From Agarilytica rhodophyticola (GTDB lineage: Bacteria > Pseudomonadota > Gammaproteobacteria > Pseudomonadales > Cellvibrionaceae): a stretch of 64,000 nt of DNA. Positions within the stretch are counted from its first letter, which is position 1. The number at the start of each line of letters is the position of its first letter. The position numbers and the translations under genes are program-made. Location of the stretch: contig NZ_CP020038.1 of the NCBI RefSeq assembly GCF_002157225.2, forward strand, positions 2,696,501 through 2,760,500. Reading direction: 5' to 3'. Below are positions 44,673 through 55,765 of the stretch, in pieces. A model generated the notes under the pieces. It searched no databases. It worked only from the letters and a program-made list of their open reading frames with translations, and was not told the origin of the DNA.

Positions 44673-46004
44673 TTAAGATATTGCAGAGTATTCTTTTAAT
44701 GTTTGTATTAATACTGCAATTTTCTGAAGAGATTCTTGATATTCTTCTTCGGGTTCGGAGTCGGCAACGATGCCGCCTCCACCCCAGCAATAAATTTTTT
44801 CTTCACTTACCAGCACTGTTCTTATAGTAATACTTGAGTCGAAATTCCCGAAGCAACTTAAATAACAAATAGAGCCACAATAAATATTACGAGGTGTTTC
44901 TTCTAACTCGCGGATAATTTCCATGGCTCTTTTTTTCGGTGCTCCGGTAATTGAGCCCCCAGGGAAACAGCGGCGAAAGAACGTTAGTGGCGAAGTCTCT
45001 TTTTCTATAGTGCCAACCACAGTGCTGACTAGGTGATGGACGTTTTTGTAGCTTTCCAGTGCAAATAACGACGGGACTTTTACACTGTGGGGCTCGCAAG
45101 ACTTGCTGAAATCATTGCGCAGTAGGTCCACAATCATAAGATTTTCAGCACGATTTTTTTCGCTATTTATTAAGCTTTCTGCCAGATTTTTATCTTCACG
45201 TTTATTCTCATGGCGTGGTGCGGTGCCCTTAATAGGTTGGGTAGTGGCAAGCTTGTTATCAATACTGATAAAACGTTCTGGCGAAAAGCTTAGAATCTGG
45301 TCATCGCCTAACTCTAAGTAGGCAGAAAAAGGGCTCGGCAAAGCTCTTCTTAATGCTAAGTATGCAGCGCTGGCATCGCCTTTAAAATTACCGCTAAATC
45401 GCTGGGAAAAATTTATCTGGTACGTATCACCCGCCAAAATATAGTGTTGGATTTTTTCTAATATTTTGCAGTAACTAGTTTTGTCCAGGTTAGAGGCAAG
45501 GTTAGACACTGTAAATGTAGGGTGAGATACATCCAAAGGTGTATTCACTAGCGTAAGTATTCTCTCGCGTTTTTCTTGGCTACATTGTGGTAGAAAAACG
45601 ACAAATGAGCGTTGCTGGTTGTGATCCTGAATTAACGCCCAATCAAATATACCAAAGATACTTGGTCGTAAGCCTTCTTCGCTAGGTGAAATATTATATT
45701 CTAAGGCGTTGTGTTCGTAGTTGAAAAAACCTATGGCGCCCCCCCAAAAAGGAATGTTTTGTCTTTGTAATTGTGCCAGTGTTTGTTGATCGCACAATTG
45801 TGCAACCTCGTATTCAATATCGTCTGTGCTTGGATTAATTAATTCTTTTAATGGGGCAGCTGATAGAATATCACTATTGCCGTAGTGGCAAGCAGGTTTG
45901 CCACTGTCTAACCAAACACGTTTACCTAAAGGCATTATGCGCAAGAAGTAAGATTCCGCATTTTCTAAATAATCAATAGGGGTAATAAGAGCAATACTAG
46001 ACAT
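44673..46004 (-). CDS. pabB: aminodeoxychorismate synthase component I
   Basis: A 443-residue chorismate-utilising enzyme: YQINFSQRFSG, ERFISI, TTQPIKGTAPRHEN, MIVDLLRNDFSKSCEPHSV and FPGGSITGAPKKRAMEIIRE. The PIKGT motif with Lys marks PabB against anthranilate synthase (PIAGT). With a PabA glutaminase it makes aminodeoxychorismate, the substrate of the PabC at 24.1-25.0 kb. Single gene on the minus strand, convergent with thrH. Confidence 0.93.
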   Translation of the reverse strand: MSSIALITPIDYLENAESYFLRIMPLGKRVWLDSGKPACHYGNSDILSAAPLKELINPSTDDIEYEVAQLCDQQTLAQLQRQNIPFWGGAIGFFNYEHNALEYNISPSEEGLRPSIFGIFDWALIQDHNQQRSFVVFLPQCSQEKRERILTLVNTPLDVSHPTFTVSNLASNLDKTSYCKILEKIQHYILAGDTYQINFSQRFSGNFKGDASAAYLALRRALPSPFSAYLELGDDQILSFSPERFISIDNKLATTQPIKGTAPRHENKREDKNLAESLINSEKNRAENLMIVDLLRNDFSKSCEPHSVKVPSLFALESYKNVHHLVSTVVGTIEKETSPLTFFRRCFPGGSITGAPKKRAMEIIRELEETPRNIYCGSICYLSCFGNFDSSITIRTVLVSEEKIYCWGGGGIVADSEPEEEYQESLQKIAVLIQTLKEYSAIS

Positions 46005-46219
46005 TACTATTTATATGATAAGTTTCCGACACCGATATGAAGTTCGCGAAAAGGCACTAAGTGTACTGTTTTGGGGCGTCATTTACTATCCCTTATCATT
46101 TTATGAGCTTCATTGAAATTCGCAGACTTGCTTATCTGATTAGTCACAGTAATATATAGAGCAAAATTTACGTGTGTTGTATTTATGATCGTATCTACAT
46201 TCTAAATAGAGGTGTCATA

Positions 46220-46543
46220 ATGCCATTCTACCCGTTAGAACAGTTAAACCGACTGCATGATGGCTATCAGCGTGAGTTTAATATTGCTGGCAACAACTTG
46301 CTGCTATGCCAACTTGATGGCAGTGTTTATATTGTTGAAAACCGTTGTCCACATATGGACGTGCCTCTGACTCATGCCGTGCAGCTCCCAGATCAGCGTC
46401 TGCGCTGTCGTGCGCATGGGATAGAGTTCAACTTGAATACGGGTAGGGCCGATGGCCCTCTTGCCGATACCTTGCCTTGTTTGAAAAAGATTCACGCCGT
46501 ATACGAAGGAACTCAGATAGGTGTTGATACGGATCACCTCTAG
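46220..46543 (+). CDS. Rieske-type [2Fe-2S] protein
   Basis: A 107-residue protein with both Rieske cluster boxes: NRCPHMDVPL and LRCRAHGIEFNL, spaced 19 residues apart. Small free-standing Rieske proteins act as ferredoxins of oxygenases or have unknown roles. ATG at 46220 is preceded by AGAGGTG; the longer frame from 46172 has none. No oxygenase gene is beside it. Confidence 0.9.
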   Translation: MPFYPLEQLNRLHDGYQREFNIAGNNLLLCQLDGSVYIVENRCPHMDVPLTHAVQLPDQRLRCRAHGIEFNLNTGRADGPLADTLPCLKKIHAVYEGTQIGVDTDHL

Positions 46544-46559
46544 TTTTTTGTCATCACAT

Positions 46560-47507
46560 CTATAAAGTTAAAAGCGACAAATTGGGATCTTCCTCACTAT
46601 AGTGTTGCCACAAGTGCTCAAACTCTTCTAGTTGATGTTCTGCTTCCAGCTTCGCTCGATAATTAGCAAAGCCTTGCATCTGTGTTTCATTATTGAAAAA
46701 TACAATTTGCTTGCTATCGGCGATGGTATAGCCTTGATTGGCTTTTTGAGGTTGCTCGTTGAGGACTTTAATTTTGATTGATGAAGGTAAGCGCTGTGCC
46801 AAACTGACTATAGGAGCGGAACTGGATGCTAGGGGTTTACTGTCGTGCAGTAATATACGAATAGCTGATTGTCGAGACGTGCGCGCAAAATAGGAGAGGG
46901 CGCTGACAAACTCTGGCGTATAAAGCTGAGTCGATAAGTGGTGGCTCAATATATCAACATGACGAGTAGCGGCTCGAGTTATCAGCTCAATGTGACGGGC
47001 AAAACCTTTTGCATTCTCAAGTCGGATAACACTGTCTCTGTAAATATGTGCCAAGCTGTCTTGGGTTGATAGGGCCATATTCATTTTAATATGTTCTATA
47101 TCTGCTTCAGTAAATACCTCGCCCTCACTATTAAAGCCACATTTTGTATAAAGAGGTAGAGCACCGATTTGAGCATGCAAGTAGACATTATCGAGCGGTG
47201 TATTTTGTAGACAGTGACGAAGGATGTAACGCAGTAGGGCCGTAGCAATGCCTCGACCACGGTATCCGGCCATCACACTAATTCTGCCAATCTTTCCGGT
47301 TTCTAGCATCCTGGCGGTGGCAATAGCTTGTTGCTCCACAAACACTAAAAAGTGTTGAGTAGATGATAGTGTGTCTAGACCGTCCATTTCTATTTCAGGG
47401 TCAACCCCTTGCTCTTTAATAAAAACACTATCGCGTATGGCGATGATATCGTGTTGATCTGCTATCCAGCTCGCCTCTCGTATCGTTATCTCTCCATGGA
47501 CATTCAT
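46560..47507 (-). CDS. GNAT acetyltransferase fused to a C-terminal domain
   Basis: A 315-residue protein. Residues about 5-145 are a GNAT domain (RDSVFIKEQGVDPEIEMDG, ISVMAGYRGRGIATALLRYI), of the ElaA/YjdJ-like type. Residues about 160-315 form a separate part (RHIELITRAATRHVDILSHH, FFNNETQMQGFANYRAKLEA) that looks like the DUF7931-type domain found behind GNAT in pseudomonads. Substrate unknown. It starts 4 nt after roxA, so is cotranscribed with it. Confidence 0.8.
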   Translation of the reverse strand: MNVHGEITIREASWIADQHDIIAIRDSVFIKEQGVDPEIEMDGLDTLSSTQHFLVFVEQQAIATARMLETGKIGRISVMAGYRGRGIATALLRYILRHCLQNTPLDNVYLHAQIGALPLYTKCGFNSEGEVFTEADIEHIKMNMALSTQDSLAHIYRDSVIRLENAKGFARHIELITRAATRHVDILSHHLSTQLYTPEFVSALSYFARTSRQSAIRILLHDSKPLASSSAPIVSLAQRLPSSIKIKVLNEQPQKANQGYTIADSKQIVFFNNETQMQGFANYRAKLEAEHQLEEFEHLWQHYSEEDPNLSLLTL

Positions 47508-47511
47508 AGTG

Positions 47512-48660
47512 TTAACCCTCGTAAGCTTCCATTAACTGATGATGCGCCAGCTGCAGAATAACCTGCTGGTCATGGGCGCCGTATTGGTCATAATGTATGG
47601 CGCGATATTCTGTTAATGCCACTGCAAGCGCTCTGGAACATTGCACAGTATTGCCGTTAATGAAACATAGTGTTTTATCTGCTTGTGTATGAAATGCTGC
47701 CCTACAGTAGCGACTGAGTTGATACGGCTTATTATCGACTATTTGTGTCTCTGGTATAGGCTCAAACATACCATCGATATTTTGTTTTAACTGGGTTGTA
47801 TATTCTCCCAGCCACTGACTTAGATAATCCTTGTTGTTGCTCGCCTCAAGTAAAATGTTTTTAAATTTCTCCAAAGTCTGATGTGTGATTTCTCCCGGGT
47901 TTTCTTGCTTGGTAAGATCGGCATCTTGATAGCGTTGACTTTGCTCGTAGTGGGAGGCGACTTCTTGGGAATAGTCGAGTAAAATATCGCCGTAGCTTGG
48001 AGCACGAAAGCCTATAGAGTAGGTAATAGATTCTTCTATGGCTTCTCCCCAGTGTGCTACTTGTGCCGGAATATAGAGCAGGTCTCCAGGTTCTACAATC
48101 CACTCTTCTTCGGTGTAAAACTCTTGCAAAATCTTCATCGGGTTATTGGGCATCAAGGGCGAAGTATGATCGCACTTTTGGCCAACACGCCAGCGCCTTT
48201 TACCTTCTCCTTGTAGCAGAAATACGTCGAAAAAGTCAAAGTGAGGACCGACGCCGCCACCGTCTGGAGCATAGCTCACCATGATGTCATCTAAGCGCCA
48301 ATTGGGAATAAATCTAAAGGCATTTAATAAGGCATTTATGTGAGGGTCTAAACTGTCGGCATGTTGGATTAATAGACTCCAATTGTTATCCGGGAGTTCT
48401 GAAAATACCTCTTCAGGAATAGGCCCATGTTGTAGCGACCAAGAGCTATCAGAGGTGTTTTCTACTACTAAGCGTGAAACTACATCATCATCAATCGCAA
48501 ATCCGGCTAATTCATCGGCGCTGACTATGGATTGGAAGTTGGCAAAGGCTTGGCGCACAAGCAGCGGTTTTTTTTGCCAGTAATCTTTTAAAAATATCTC
48601 AATAGGCAGATCGCCTAAATGAGTCAATGGAGCAAAACAGGGTGTATGTGTTGGACTCAT
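47512..48660 (-). CDS. roxA: ribosomal protein L16 arginine 3-hydroxylase
   Basis: A 382-residue JmjC/cupin oxygenase. Iron ligands are HxD in PHFDFFDVFLLQGEGKRRW and the distal His in VAHWGEAIEES. LPIEIFLKDYWQKKPLLVRQ is the typical start. RoxA/YcfD uses 2-oxoglutarate and O2 to hydroxylate Arg81 of L16. It lies between purB and the GNAT gene; the purB-roxA pair is common in gammaproteobacteria. Confidence 0.93.
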   Translation of the reverse strand: MSPTHTPCFAPLTHLGDLPIEIFLKDYWQKKPLLVRQAFANFQSIVSADELAGFAIDDDVVSRLVVENTSDSSWSLQHGPIPEEVFSELPDNNWSLLIQHADSLDPHINALLNAFRFIPNWRLDDIMVSYAPDGGGVGPHFDFFDVFLLQGEGKRRWRVGQKCDHTSPLMPNNPMKILQEFYTEEEWIVEPGDLLYIPAQVAHWGEAIEESITYSIGFRAPSYGDILLDYSQEVASHYEQSQRYQDADLTKQENPGEITHQTLEKFKNILLEASNNKDYLSQWLGEYTTQLKQNIDGMFEPIPETQIVDNKPYQLSRYCRAAFHTQADKTLCFINGNTVQCSRALAVALTEYRAIHYDQYGAHDQQVILQLAHHQLMEAYEG

Positions 48661-48685
48661 CTAGGCCTCGTATTTATTTTTATTG

Positions 48686-50146
<1,461 letters not shown>

Positions 50147-50395
50147 CTAACGTTGCGTGTAAATTGGCTCTTTGCTGGTTGGGAAGACATATGGATTTAT
50201 CGTGAGGTTCTTTGTGAAAATCTCATAAAAAAGTGTACGTTTTAAAACTAGGTGGAAGACAATACAAATAACTTTTACTGTTTGAAAATATGCGGGTTAA
50301 AAAGTGTTATCATTTCTGACAACACTTTTTTTATTTAAAAGATAGTTAATAACTTTTAAATATGCCTCACAGTTAGGTTTTTGGCGCTAGAGTTT

Positions 50396-50923
50396 TTATT
50401 GTATCGTACCTGTAAGAGTACCCAATAATGAGTCATCGCCGATACTGATGCCTTCGTTAGGGCTCGACAAAATGACTCTTCTAACACCTCGAAAATCGAC
50501 GATTCGAGCCAATCGTGCTGATGGGAAAGCTGCAACTAGATCCGATTCTGTAAATGTTTCTTCGGCGATGTCATTCAGTGATACCCCATTTACGGTCCAG
50601 TCTCCAAAAGTCCAAGTAAGTCTAGTTGCTGTGTCACCTAGATAACTGATCTTTAATATCTCAGAATTATCTGCACTAATTTCTGCAAAATAAAAACAAG
50701 TATTTCTGACATCACAGAAAGTATTGTTCGGATCATTTAAATCAAACTCAGGCATAGTCGCGAGTACGGATTCGACTTCTGCCCTAGTATCACCTACAGA
50801 TATTCCTATTGGTAGTGATTCACCTGGTATGACGACTCCTTGAGTGATATCTGCGAAGCTAGATTGACTAAAAAATAAAGACGTACCGAGAATGGCTGAA
50901 AAGCAAGTGTTTTTTATATTCAT
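50396..50923 (-). CDS. secreted hypothetical protein
   Basis: A 175-residue protein with a clear signal peptide (FSAILGTSLFFSQSSFADIT). The mature part has GISVGDTRAEVESVLATMP, similar to the GxT...V...LG pattern of SmpA/BamE and BLIP-like domains, then two cysteines (TFCDVRNTCFYF) that may form a disulfide. No function recognised. ATG at 50923 is preceded by AGTAAAGAA. It lies alone in the AT-rich segment between purB and cysK. Confidence 0.65.
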   Translation of the reverse strand: MNIKNTCFSAILGTSLFFSQSSFADITQGVVIPGESLPIGISVGDTRAEVESVLATMPEFDLNDPNNTFCDVRNTCFYFAEISADNSEILKISYLGDTATRLTWTFGDWTVNGVSLNDIAEETFTESDLVAAFPSARLARIVDFRGVRRVILSSPNEGISIGDDSLLGTLTGTIQ

Positions 50924-51740
50924 TTCTTTACTACGATTATTGTTGTGTGTGAGCAAATAATAATAAACAATTTTATTAAATTTAATATATTTATTTATTT
51001 GGAGTGAGATCTAATTACCATTATTGTGTCTCTAATATATTATTTTTTTTTGTATAAATCCCGTCTAGTTAAAATTGCTTTTTAAGTGGTGTGAGGGTTT
51101 TTAATATTGTCTGCTTTGAAAAATATAAAATTATTTTTTGTTAAGTTTTATAAATGTCATCTATATTTATTTTATTAATAAAATAAATATAGTTGTGCCA
51201 GCGGATATGCGACATTTTTATTTGTATTGTTTGTTTTTTATATCGCGCTATGTTTGGATTGTTGTGTTAGATGGATGTAGGTAATACTTCATTTTCCTGG
51301 TATAAGTTTGTTAAAACAATGAGTCTATAGAAGTTAAAACTGCAAGCTTATAAAAACTAAAAAATTTTTTTTGTTAATAAAAAAATCTAACTTGCTATTT
51401 TCTGTTGCTGTGTTTAAGGCACTAAAAGTATTTTGTTACAAATATCTTTAGATATAGATATGTATAGCCTTTGACTGTATATGGTGCTTATTAATAAAAA
51501 GCGAGAAATTGTCTTTTTAGGATAAGTCTGTACATCGGGTATTAATATAAATTGCGCTTGTTCATTGTGCTGGTGGGGTGTAATAGCGATTTGCTAACAA
51601 GCGGGCATATAAAGGTAGGTATATTCTAAAATGTTTGGATAAAAATGTTAACTTATTGTTGTGGTCTGATTGTTAGTTTTGCCTTATGATTTGCTCTTTT
51701 ATGTACGAAGTATAGCCTTTCCGCTAGCAGGTAAAACATT
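50924..51740. other. 817-bp AT-rich non-coding region
   Basis: No gene found. It is among the most AT-rich DNA of the window and holds a perfect 32-bp palindrome. It must contain the promoters of the secreted protein (minus) and cysK (plus). No insertion sequence ends or attachment-site repeats were seen. Confidence 0.5.
51161..51192. repeat. perfect 32-bp palindrome
   Basis: The first half is CTATATTTATTTTATT and the second its exact reverse complement, with no spacer. It is composed only of A and T apart from one outer C/G pair at each end. Confidence 0.85.
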
Positions 51741-52661
51741 ATGAAAGCACAGACGATTTTAGAGACAATAGGCAACACTCCTCATATCAAAGTCCAGCGC
51801 TTATTTGGCGCTAAACAATCCGTGTGGATTAAGAGTGAGCGCTCAAATCCTGGAGGGTCTATTAAAGACCGGATCGCTTTGGAGATGATAGAAGCGGCAG
51901 AAAGAGAGGGTTCTCTAAAGCCTGGCGCCACTATTATTGAGCCTACTTCAGGTAATACCGGCGTTGGTTTAGCTATGGTGGCTGCGGTGAAAGGCTATCG
52001 TTTACTGCTGGTGATGCCCGAAAGCATGTCGATAGAACGTCGACGTTTAATGCTTGCCTACGGCGCTACTTTCGAGCTAACACCAAAAGAAAAAGGTATG
52101 GGGGGCGCCATTGCCAAGGCGCAGGAATTGTTAGAATCGACTCCCGATGCCTGGATGCCACAACAATTTGAAAACCCCGCCAATATTGATGCACATGTTC
52201 AGCATACCACCCAAGAAATCCTTAACGATTTTTCCGACGGCTTAGATGCTATTGTTACGGGTGTTGGAACCGGAGGACATATTACCGCTTGTGCGAGGGT
52301 TTTGAAGAAGCAATGGCCGAATCTCAAAGTTTTTGCTGTAGAGCCTGAAGCGTCACCTGTAATATCGGGAGGTTCACCTAGTCCGCATCCTATTCAAGGT
52401 ATTGGCGCGGGATTTATCCCTAAAAACCTTGATACCGAGCTACTTGATGGCGTTATTAAGGTCGATGGAGATGATGCAAAAAATATGGCGAGAAGATGCG
52501 CAGCGGAAGAGGGGATGTTGGTCGGTATTTCCTCTGGTGCAACGCTGGCTGCGATTCAGCAGGTATTGCCTTCTCTACCTGACGGCGCTCAAGTGTTAGG
52601 CTTTAACTATGATACTGGGGAGCGTTATCTTTCTATTGAAGGGTTTTTGCCGCAAGAGTAG
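51741..52661 (+). CDS. cysK: cysteine synthase A
   Basis: A 306-residue fold-type II PLP enzyme: [18 protein letters not shown] (Schiff-base Lys at about residue 42), [16 protein letters not shown], and [12 protein letters not shown], the CysK-type C-terminal signature. It makes cysteine from O-acetylserine and sulfide and completes the CysH pathway encoded 8 kb away. It separates purB from hflD, which are adjacent in most relatives. Confidence 0.94.
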   Translation: MKAQTILETIGNTPHIKVQRLFGAKQSVWIKSERSNPGGSIKDRIALEMIEAAEREGSLKPGATIIEPTSGNTGVGLAMVAAVKGYRLLLVMPESMSIERRRLMLAYGATFELTPKEKGMGGAIAKAQELLESTPDAWMPQQFENPANIDAHVQHTTQEILNDFSDGLDAIVTGVGTGGHITACARVLKKQWPNLKVFAVEPEASPVISGGSPSPHPIQGIGAGFIPKNLDTELLDGVIKVDGDDAKNMARRCAAEEGMLVGISSGATLAAIQQVLPSLPDGAQVLGFNYDTGERYLSIEGFLPQE

Positions 52662-52688
52662 CTAACAAAGGATATTCTTATATTGTAA

Positions 52689-52728
52689 AGTAGGCATGCC
52701 GACCATGATTTTCGTGAGCATGTCTACT
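52689..52728. terminator. hairpin between convergent cysK and hflD
   Basis: AGTAGGCATGC (52689-52699) pairs with GCATGTCTACT (52718-52728), with one G-T pair, over an 18-nt loop; TTTAAAT follows. Confidence 0.6.
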
Positions 52729-52739
52729 GTTTAAATAAT

Positions 52740-53372
52740 TCAATGAATGCGTGTTTCCTCAACCAAAATCTTACACTCTTCGATTATTTTATTGCGATAA
52801 AATAATAGCTGCCATCGACTACCACCAATTTGTCGCCAAAGGGTAATGGCTCGGATAGCCGCAAGCAGTAACACGCGCACTTGTGCCGCAAGTCTTGGCT
52901 GTTGTAAATAGCTATATTCTCCCGTGACCTGAATGCGGTATTGAAACTTACTTATTGTATCGGTGTATATGTCAGCGATGTTCGACACAACATTTTCGTG
53001 GGTTTTGCCGAAGTGCTGTACTTGGTATTGTGCTTTTTGTAAGCGAGACCCAATGATGTTCATCACATCATTGCGCTTGGCTAAACGTTTTTGAATGTGA
53101 ATAACACCCAGCATATAGCGCAGCGCATCCGCGTTTTTGGGATCTCTATGGGACTCTAATAAGCTAAGCAATATTTGTAAGCCGAGCCGCAATTGCTGGA
53201 CTGATCCGAATACAGATTCAGTATTTTCTGGGTTTTGTTCAAATAAGCTATCTACCGCTATTTCAAATTCCTCACTCCTGAGATAGCCCGTTTTTGCTAA
53301 TTGTTCTACTAAATTTATTGCTTGTGCTGCGCCAGCTAGAGCTATCGCAATATTTCTCCACGTTTTTTCCAA
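52740..53372 (-). CDS. hflD: HflD (high-frequency lysogenisation protein homologue)
   Basis: A 210-residue mostly helical protein, starting EKTWRNIAIALAGAAQAINL with VEQLAKTGY, as in E. coli HflD/YcfC. In E. coli it is a membrane-associated protein that affects lambda CII stability; its housekeeping role is unclear. It begins 16 nt after mnmA, the conserved order. Confidence 0.93.
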   Translation of the reverse strand: MEKTWRNIAIALAGAAQAINLVEQLAKTGYLRSEEFEIAVDSLFEQNPENTESVFGSVQQLRLGLQILLSLLESHRDPKNADALRYMLGVIHIQKRLAKRNDVMNIIGSRLQKAQYQVQHFGKTHENVVSNIADIYTDTISKFQYRIQVTGEYSYLQQPRLAAQVRVLLLAAIRAITLWRQIGGSRWQLLFYRNKIIEECKILVEETRIH

Positions 53373-53387
53373 AATAAAACCTTAAGA

Positions 53388-54512
53388 TTAAATTTCTTCA
53401 GCTTTCTGGATAATACCGCCACCTAGGCAAATATCACTTGTATAGAATACAACCGATTGCCCTGGCGTTATTGCTCTTTGTGGGGTGTCGAATTCCACAC
53501 GTACATCCCCATTATCTAAATAGTGCAGTTGGCAAGCCTGATCTGCTTGGCGATAACGGGTTTTCGCCATACAACGCAAACCATCTTGTGGTGTTTGGTT
53601 GATCCAGTGCATTTGATTTGCAATCAAAACCTTAGCAAACAGAAGCGGGTTTTGGCCTCCTTGAACAACCAGTAAAGTGTTATTGTCCAGGTTTTTACGC
53701 GCTACGTACCAGGCTTCTTCTTTCGCACCATTAACCCCACCAATACCAAGGCCTTGACGTTGGCCAATAGTGTGATACATCAAACCTTGATGTTCTCCAA
53801 TAACCTTGCCTTCTTCAGTGACAATATCGCCCGGTTGTGCTGGTAAATAGGTTTGCAAAAAATCTTTAAAACGGCGCTCTCCAATGAAACAGATGCCTGT
53901 ACTATCTTTTTTGTTGTGTGTCACTAGGTTATTGGCTTGTGCAATTTCTCTTACTTTCGTTTTTTCCAACTGGCCAATAGGGAAAAGCGTTCGGGAGAAC
54001 TCTTTGCTACCTACAGCATGTAAGAAGTAACTTTGGTCTTTATTTTCATCCAAACCTTTACAAAGTAACGTTTGATCTTCAGCCTTGCGGGTCTGTGTAT
54101 AATGCCCGGTGGCAATAAAATCTGCCCCTAGACTATCAGCGTATTCCAGAAATACCTTAAATTTTATTTCTCTATTGCACAAGATATCGGGGTTTGGTGT
54201 ACGCCCCGCTTTGTATTCTTGTAAAAAGTCCTCAAATACGTTGTCCCAGTACTGCTTAGCGAAGTTTGCTGTATGAAGATGTATGCCTAGTTTTTGGCAT
54301 ACAGCGGCCGCATCCATAAGATCTGTTGCTGCTGTGCAGTACTCTGTACCATCGTCTTCGTCCCAGTTTTTCATAAACAAGCCTTCTACTTGATAGCCTT
54401 GCTGCTTGAGTAGAAGCGCCGAGACTGAAGAATCAACACCGCCAGACATACCAATAATAACCTTGGTGTCTTGTGGTGACTTTTCCTGTGGCGACCTTGC
54501 TGTGGATGTCAT
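53388..54512 (-). CDS. mnmA: tRNA-specific 2-thiouridylase
   Basis: A 374-residue enzyme with the PP-loop [15 protein letters not shown], and the catalytic cysteines in [14 protein letters not shown] and [13 protein letters not shown]. It puts sulfur on U34 of Lys, Glu and Gln tRNAs using sulfur relayed by TusE. First gene of the mnmA-hflD unit. Confidence 0.96.
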   Translation of the reverse strand: MTSTARSPQEKSPQDTKVIIGMSGGVDSSVSALLLKQQGYQVEGLFMKNWDEDDGTEYCTAATDLMDAAAVCQKLGIHLHTANFAKQYWDNVFEDFLQEYKAGRTPNPDILCNREIKFKVFLEYADSLGADFIATGHYTQTRKAEDQTLLCKGLDENKDQSYFLHAVGSKEFSRTLFPIGQLEKTKVREIAQANNLVTHNKKDSTGICFIGERRFKDFLQTYLPAQPGDIVTEEGKVIGEHQGLMYHTIGQRQGLGIGGVNGAKEEAWYVARKNLDNNTLLVVQGGQNPLLFAKVLIANQMHWINQTPQDGLRCMAKTRYRQADQACQLHYLDNGDVRVEFDTPQRAITPGQSVVFYTSDICLGGGIIQKAEEI

Positions 54513-55120
54513 GCCCTCAAATACCTCATAAAAACTGACCGCTTATATCCAATAATGAAACATATTCTAACGAAAAGAATAAACAATCTACCTTATTTTG
54601 AGGCTTTTTGGAGAATTTCAAATAGGGATACAAAGTTTTATTTTTGGCACGCCTATTCTTTTGTCAATATATTGATATGATTTGTGTTGTTTTATATGTC
54701 AGCAGTGATTGTAATGTTTTGATCGATTTCTGCAGGTATGAACTCCAATCTAGCCCTATCTCTTATAAGGAAATACCTTACAAGGAATAAGTGGCTGGCT
54801 TCATAAATTCGATATTTTGGCGCGAAAACCATTTTTGAAGTAGCTCTAGTGTGTTTTTATCAGAAAGAGTTCATTTTTAAATGTACTCGGGAACAGCTAG
54901 CTAACTACTAGAAGCTCATGTGATGTATCTGATGCACTCCATTAAAGAAGGTTTTGGAATATTAAGTCTTTTCTTTATATGAAAATGGATGGATTTTGAA
55001 GATTTCGGGAAGTATATCCGAACATGACCCTGTTCACTAGGGTGCAGACGACAATTTTTTGCTCTTCTCAATAAATCACTGGCGCCAATTTAAAATAAAA
55101 ATAGCTTTAGGGGTATTAAG
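54513..55120. other. 608-bp region upstream of the acyltransferase gene
   Basis: No gene found. It separates mnmA (minus) from the acyltransferase gene (plus). Short inverted repeats occur: TAAGG/CCTTA (near 54769) and ACCCT/AGGGT around 55025-55043, the latter about 80 nt before the start codon. No clear lux-box-like 20-bp dyad could be recognised. Long leader or regulatory RNA possible. Confidence 0.45.
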
Positions 55121-55765
55121 ATGTTACTGAAATCCATACAGCAATATCCGAATGTACAGCAAATTGATTATAATATGCTTGCCGCAACAGGACCAATGCT
55201 AGACAGGGTATACTCGATGCGGTATCGAAGTTATAGCAGCGAAGGATATATAAATAGGAATAACTCTGAAAAATTTATAGATAGTTATGATGCTCTGCCC
55301 AATTGCACATCATACCTAATGTATCGAAATGGTAAGGCTATGGCATCTATACGTGCGTGCAGATATGATCCTAAAGAGAATATACCTATTCCCTGTATGG
55401 AGATCTTCAAACAAGAGTTAGCTCAAAATATTGGGCTGGACGTTCCTTTTGTCGAAGTCAATAAATTTGTTGTAGATCCCCGTTTTCAGAGGTATGGCGG
55501 CAAGCATGCGAGACTGATGCTGTTTTCATCTATTGTTGAGGAAACCTACAAGTACAATGTGCAAAATGTTGTTATTGCTGTTCGCCCTGAGCATGTTAAC
55601 TTTTATAAAATGTTCTACTGTAAAACCATTTCAGATGTAAAGGCGTATCCACATCTTAACTTCGAAACAGTATTAATGGCATGCACAGATGTGGAGCGAG
55701 CGAGAAAGCTTATAATGTCACGTTCTAAGCGACTAGCGCAATCTAAGTGTGGACAATTTCATTAA
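55121..55765 (+). CDS. FeeM/LuxI-fold N-acyltransferase
   Basis: A 214-residue GNAT-type protein resembling the FeeM N-acyl amino acid synthase core and, more distantly, LuxI. Typical are the N-terminal VYSMRYRSYSSEGYINR, FIDSYDALPNCTSYLMY, ASIRACRYDP and FVEVNKFVVDPRFQRYGGKH (LuxI-like ESSRFVVD position), followed by a helix that would hold the acyl carrier/CoA. FeeM-type enzymes join an acyl chain from ACP to an amino acid. TTTAGGGG lies before ATG. The stop TAA shares one base with the ATG of the kinase gene, so synthase and sensor are coupled. Could alternatively be an exosortase-system acyltransferase relative. Confidence 0.78.
   Translation: MLLKSIQQYPNVQQIDYNMLAATGPMLDRVYSMRYRSYSSEGYINRNNSEKFIDSYDALPNCTSYLMYRNGKAMASIRACRYDPKENIPIPCMEIFKQELAQNIGLDVPFVEVNKFVVDPRFQRYGGKHARLMLFSSIVEETYKYNVQNVVIAVRPEHVNFYKMFYCKTISDVKAYPHLNFETVLMACTDVERARKLIMSRSKRLAQSKCGQFH

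Noticed and set aside
54513-55120. lux-box-like operator in front of the acyltransferase gene
   Set aside because: Only short 5-bp dyads were found; no LuxR-type regulator gene is in the window.
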